A DNA stretch of 16,816 bases from the NCBI GenBank assembly GCA_934254925.1, contig CAKQMD010000029.1, positions 1 to 16,816 of the forward strand, in the 5' to 3' direction. A model generated the notes under the pieces. That model searched no databases. It saw only the letters and a list, made by a program, of their open reading frames with translations, and was not told where the DNA came from. Positions within the stretch are counted from its first letter, which is position 1, and each line of letters begins with the position of its first letter. Of the stretch, positions 13,811 to 16,816 are shown piece after piece. Both the position numbers and the translations under genes were made by a program. The stretch comes from an uncultured Alphaproteobacteria bacterium (lineage in GTDB: Bacteria; Pseudomonadota; Alphaproteobacteria; RF32; CAG-239).

Positions 13811-15490
13811 ATGTCGATAAAATTAACCGTTCCGGACCAAACAGTTTCGCATTTAAAACCGCGGATTTCCGTCATCGGCGTGGGCGGCGGCGGCGGAAAC
13901 GCCGTTAACAACATGATTGAGCAGAATCTGGAAGGCGTGGATTTTATTGTCGCCAATACCGATGCTCAGGCACTGGCCAATTCCAAAGCCAGCCGGAAAA
14001 TTCAGTTGGGGTTGGAAACGACGCAGGGATTGGGCGCGGGGGCGCGTCCGGAAGTCGGAAAAATGGCTGCCGAAGAAGCTCAGGCTGAAATCGAAAGAGA
14101 ATTGGAAGGTGCCAATATGGTCTTTATCACCGCCGGCATGGGCGGCGGTACGGGGTCCGGGGCGGCGCCGGTGGTGGCAAAATTGGCTAAGGAGAAGGGA
14201 ATCCTAACGGTCGGTGTGGTAACCAAACCTTTCCAATTTGAAGGTAAAAAACGCTATGAAACGGCGGAAGCCGCAGTTGAAAACTTTACCCGCGAAGTAG
14301 ACAGCATTATTATCATTCCCAATCAGAACCTGTTTAGAATCGCCGATAAAAAAACGACGTTGGCCGATGCTTTTGTGATGGCGGACAATGTGTTGTACGC
14401 CGGCGTGCGTTCGATTACCGACCTGATGATGATGCCGGGGCTGATCAATCTTGATTTTGCCGACATCAAATCCATTATGGAAGACAAGGGCAAAGCGATT
14501 ATGGGAACCGGCGAGGCCGAAGGTGAAGACCGGGCGGTGAAGGCAGCGGAAATGGCTTTGTCGAATCCTCTTTTGGATGATTGCTCCATGCATGGTGCGA
14601 AAGGTGTTTTGATCAACATTACCGGCGGCATGGACATTACGTTGTTTGAGATAGATGAGGCTGCCAGCCGGATTAAGGAAGAAGTCGACGAAGACGCCAA
14701 TATTATTTTCGGCTCCAGTTTTGATGAGAGTCTAGCCGGAAAAATCCGGGTGTCGATTGTTGCGACCGGCATCGGCGAAGATGCTCAGGCCAAACCCAGA
14801 ATTCCGACAGCCAAGAAATATGCCGAAGAAATTTTGAAGGAAGAGCCGATCACTCCTCCTGCTCCCAGTGCGGAACTGGATTCCAATCTGGAAAAATTCT
14901 CCGCGGTTAAAGACAATGTCGCCGCCGAGATTGAAGAGGTTATCGAAACAGCAGCGGTAACTTCTTTGCAAGAAGAACCAAGCGTTGAGATTGAAAAAGC
15001 TCCGGCTCAAACTCCGGTTGCGGAGGAGAAATTCGATGATTTTGACGAGTTGGAAAAGTCAGAAGTGATTTCTGAGATGCCGAAGGCTTCCGCTTTGTTC
15101 AAAGCTATTATTAACAAGGCAGATGATATCGATGAAGAAGCTCAGTTGAGCAGCATTTTATCATCTAATGAAAATGTTTTTACGGCCAAAAGTTCATTAC
15201 GTGCCGTAGAAGAAGAACCTGAATTGTTTCCTAATCATAATCCGTCAGTCTTTGTTCCGAAAAAACAAGAGGAAGTTGAGGAACTGATTGTCAATGACGA
15301 GGAAGAAGAATATACCCCGACGTTGATTGAACGGGTGACGGGTTTTTCGATTGCCAAAAGAAACAGAAAGAAAAAGGAAATGGAACGCGAAAGATTCCAG
15401 GAACCTATTTCTCCGTCGTTTTCTTCTCCGGATTATAAATCCGAAGATCGTTTGAATTTGGAAATTCCGTCGTTCCTGAGAAGAAAATAG
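13811..15490 (+). CDS. ftsZ: Cell division protein FtsZ
   Basis: Tubulin-like GTPase that forms the cytokinetic ring. It has 559 residues. The globular core is about 17-325: GVGGGGGNAVNNM at 24-35, the G-box GMGGGTGSGAAP at 109-120, the NQNLFR contact at 171-176, and T7 loop NLDFADIKSIM at 213-223, which completes the GTP site of the next subunit. A Glu-rich, disordered linker covers about 326-545, much longer than in E. coli but of the length range usual in Alphaproteobacteria. A basic stretch RNRKKKEMERER precedes the C-terminal peptide LNLEIPSFLRRK, which binds FtsA. The GGAG site is 11 bases before the ATG. A terminator follows directly, and lpxC, the usual alphaproteobacterial neighbour, is not there. 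Confidence 0.98.
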   Translation: MSIKLTVPDQTVSHLKPRISVIGVGGGGGNAVNNMIEQNLEGVDFIVANTDAQALANSKASRKIQLGLETTQGLGAGARPEVGKMAAEEAQAEIERELEGANMVFITAGMGGGTGSGAAPVVAKLAKEKGILTVGVVTKPFQFEGKKRYETAEAAVENFTREVDSIIIIPNQNLFRIADKKTTLADAFVMADNVLYAGVRSITDLMMMPGLINLDFADIKSIMEDKGKAIMGTGEAEGEDRAVKAAEMALSNPLLDDCSMHGAKGVLINITGGMDITLFEIDEAASRIKEEVDEDANIIFGSSFDESLAGKIRVSIVATGIGEDAQAKPRIPTAKKYAEEILKEEPITPPAPSAELDSNLEKFSAVKDNVAAEIEEVIETAAVTSLQEEPSVEIEKAPAQTPVAEEKFDDFDELEKSEVISEMPKASALFKAIINKADDIDEEAQLSSILSSNENVFTAKSSLRAVEEEPELFPNHNPSVFVPKKQEEVEELIVNDEEEEYTPTLIERVTGFSIAKRNRKKKEMERERFQEPISPSFSSPDYKSEDRLNLEIPSFLRRK

Positions 15491-15524
15491 TATTTTGGAA
15501 TTATTATAAGTTATGAACCAAACG

Positions 15525-15548
15525 GCCCCGGAAAATCCGGGGCTTTTT
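15525..15548 (+). terminator. Intrinsic terminator after ftsZ
   Basis: GCCCCGG (15525-15531) pairs with CCGGGGC (15537-15543) around AAAAT, followed by TTTTT. It lies 34 bases past the ftsZ stop and ends the division cluster transcript. The convergent gene's stop is about 65 bases further on; on the minus strand the hairpin lacks a U-run. Confidence 0.9.
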
Positions 15549-15612
15549 ATTGTTCAAAATTACCCAAAGATCTCCCAGTCCGCTTTTGATCATCGTTGAG
15601 TCCTCTGTTTAG

Positions 15613-16651
15613 TTATTCTGGTACATAACGAACGTAGTCGGATGCTGAACTTATCCATGTTTGAGTTTTGGTTTTGGGGAGTTCTTCCAAAGAAGGTGCT
15701 GGCCCATGTTCGATAACATAACAGCTTTCACATATTTCACCGTCGACGTTATCTGCCAACTCCTCGGGATCCACTTCATAAGAATGAAATTCTTTTTTGG
15801 GGGCCTGAAGCAGTTGCTGTAGTTGACTGTCACATTCCATAATAATGGCAGAGTCTGTATTCTCCACTAAAACGCAAGTGTCAAATTCATTAGGATATTT
15901 TGTTATTTTGCCAAACTTATTTATTCTCCAGCCATGGGAAGTGGGGCTCAATAAGCGTTCATAGCCGAATTCATATAATGATCTGGCATGTTCTAAAGGT
16001 TGGGCAAAGGTAGGATTTTTGAATTCGGTAAAAGGCTTTTCCGGGGCATGAAGCCATTTGTGTTGGACTTTTGGGGCCGGTTCGGTTGCACCGCAGTCCG
16101 TGCTCTTTGTGTCATAAACATGAGAGACCACGGCATTGTCTTTGGGAGATGTTGCCAAAGAGGCGATCTGGCAGTATCCTTTGTCATTTTTGCCGATGGA
16201 ATAGAAGGTGAGAGGATAATAATCCTCTTCTGGGGAGCCGTCTTCAAAAGAAGTCGGTCGGCATTTGTAAGAAACACGGGAAGGTGTTTCTTCCAGCAGG
16301 AGGCAGGGAATATGGGTAATGACGGAGTATAAACCATTGGCTTTGAGGGAAATGGGGACGGCTATTCTAGCTCCGTCGAAAAGCAGCGGTTGGTTAAAGA
16401 GCGGATTTTTAAACTTGATGTCCTTTTGAGCAGAGACAACGGTGTTTTTCCGCGTTTCTTTGAGAGGAACATAAGGAATGCAGTTTTTGGCTCCAACTCC
16501 CCAAGCCGTATGAGGGGGGTTAGCAAGATAGCTCTCCATCTCTTCTGATGAGCTGTAGGGGGTGTCTTCATCGATGAAGCAATCAATGCTGTCTTGAGGA
16601 TCAGAATAGCTTTTAAGTGTACTTACCGGTTTTCCTATATATATATATATA
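15613..16651 (-). CDS. Cysteine-rich tandem-repeat protein, C-terminal part (downstream frame)
   Basis: I do not recognise this family. About 345 residues are encoded from the TA tract down to a TAA at 15613. Two complete repeat units and the second half of a third are visible. Unit borders are marked by FKNPLFNQPL and FKNPTFAQPL. Each complete unit has four cysteines, including an exact C-x13-C element: CLLLEETPSRVSYKC in one and CVLVENTDSAIIMEC in the last. Paired cysteines, many aromatics and Pro/Asp/Glu, and no membrane span suggest a disulfide-bonded exported protein, although its signal peptide would lie beyond the right edge. This frame stays open to an ATG at 16707, but the residues between 16651 and 16707 are out of frame with the repeat sequence, so that ATG is unlikely to be real. 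No partner gene is visible. Confidence 0.7.
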
Positions 16652-16816
16652 AATAATGGAAGACTTTCTTTGGTGCTCCTTCTAATCCCGGATCTTGTAC
16701 GTCGCATTCAAAAGCAATGTGTTGATCGGTGTTTCTAAGCAGAATACATTCTTCATGACTTTCGGAATATTTTTCTTCCCCTACGGTGTTGGGGGTCAGC
16801 AGGCGTTTGTAGTCTT
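16635..16816 (-). CDS. Cysteine-rich tandem-repeat protein, upstream part (partial, runs off the right edge)
   Basis: This frame enters from beyond the window and starts at DYKRLLTP (GAC at 16814-16812). It carries CILLRNTDQHIAFEC, the same C-x13-C element as in the downstream units, then APKKVFHYLYIYI, and stops at TAG (16637-16635), which is created by the last TA repeat plus G. RLLTP and APKK-FH match RLLSP and APKKEFH in the last unit of the downstream frame, so the two pieces belong to one protein. With one fewer TA the frame would continue GKPVSTLKSY into the downstream piece. The gene's start lies outside the window. Confidence 0.65.
   Translation of the reverse strand, partial: DYKRLLTPNTVGEEKYSESHEECILLRNTDQHIAFECDVQDPGLEGAPKKVFHYLYIYI
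16636..16651. repeat. (TA)8 dinucleotide tract inside the cysteine-rich gene
   Basis: Sixteen uninterrupted bases of TA lie within coding sequence, exactly where the reading frame breaks. Eight units give an immediate TAG stop. Seven or ten units would give an open frame (…YIYI-GKPVST…). Nine would give a stop seven codons after the tract. This is the arrangement of a slipped-strand contingency switch, seen here in the OFF state. Confidence 0.85.

Noticed and set aside
16652..16707. ATG at 16707 as the start of the cysteine-rich gene
   Set aside because: Its first residues (MRRTRSGIRRST) are the wrong frame of a conserved repeat segment, and there is no convincing ribosome site; the gene continues past the window edge.
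1..16816. tRNA, rRNA, CRISPR array, insertion sequence or prophage
   Set aside because: No spaced repeats, transposase, integrase or structural RNA pattern was seen on either strand.

Overview
The window carries a compact chromosomal segment of what looks like an alphaproteobacterium. The evidence is a dcw-type cluster running mraY-ftsW-murG-murB-ftsQ-ftsA-ftsZ, an FtsZ with a linker of about 220 residues ending in an alphaproteobacterial-style tail, an ndk-DUF2066-AI-2E permease operon, and a perfect TTAA-N7-TTAA motif of the CtrA type ahead of ftsA. Moderate GC and a divergent, trimmed gene order suggest an uncultured or host-associated lineage rather than a well-studied genus. The taxonomic call is inference.

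Layout. 1-480: a tiny minus-strand gene whose best protein reading resembles the C-terminal helix of flagellin but is one base out of frame with its ATG, then AT-rich intergenic DNA. 484-1829: an HNH nuclease with a coiled-coil tail, then the Mn efflux pump gene mntP. 1972-2280: a cold-shock protein gene and two strong back-to-back terminators shared with the convergent pta-ackA pair (2296-4498, minus strand). 4634-7209: ndk, a secreted DUF2066 protein and an AI-2E/PerM permease, closed by a terminator. 7339-15490: the cell wall and division cluster, closed by a terminator after ftsZ. 15613 to the right edge: a minus-strand, cysteine-rich tandem-repeat protein, interrupted by a frameshift inside a (TA)8 tract.

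How the genes work together. MraY and MurG make lipid I and lipid II, MurB makes UDP-MurNAc, FtsW polymerises septal glycan, and FtsQ, FtsA and FtsZ build the division machine. Every ATP-dependent ligase normally interleaved here in Alphaproteobacteria (murD, murC, ddl, and murE/murF upstream) is absent, as is lpxC after ftsZ. Pta-AckA is the acetate/ATP overflow branch, and Ndk supplies NTPs.

The most unusual element is the right-hand gene. Three repeat units, each with four cysteines and an exact C-x13-C motif, are visible. The reading frame breaks precisely in a TA dinucleotide run, and losing one TA unit would restore a continuous protein. That is the signature expected of a phase-variable (contingency) extracytoplasmic protein, although an assembly error or a simple pseudogene remains possible.
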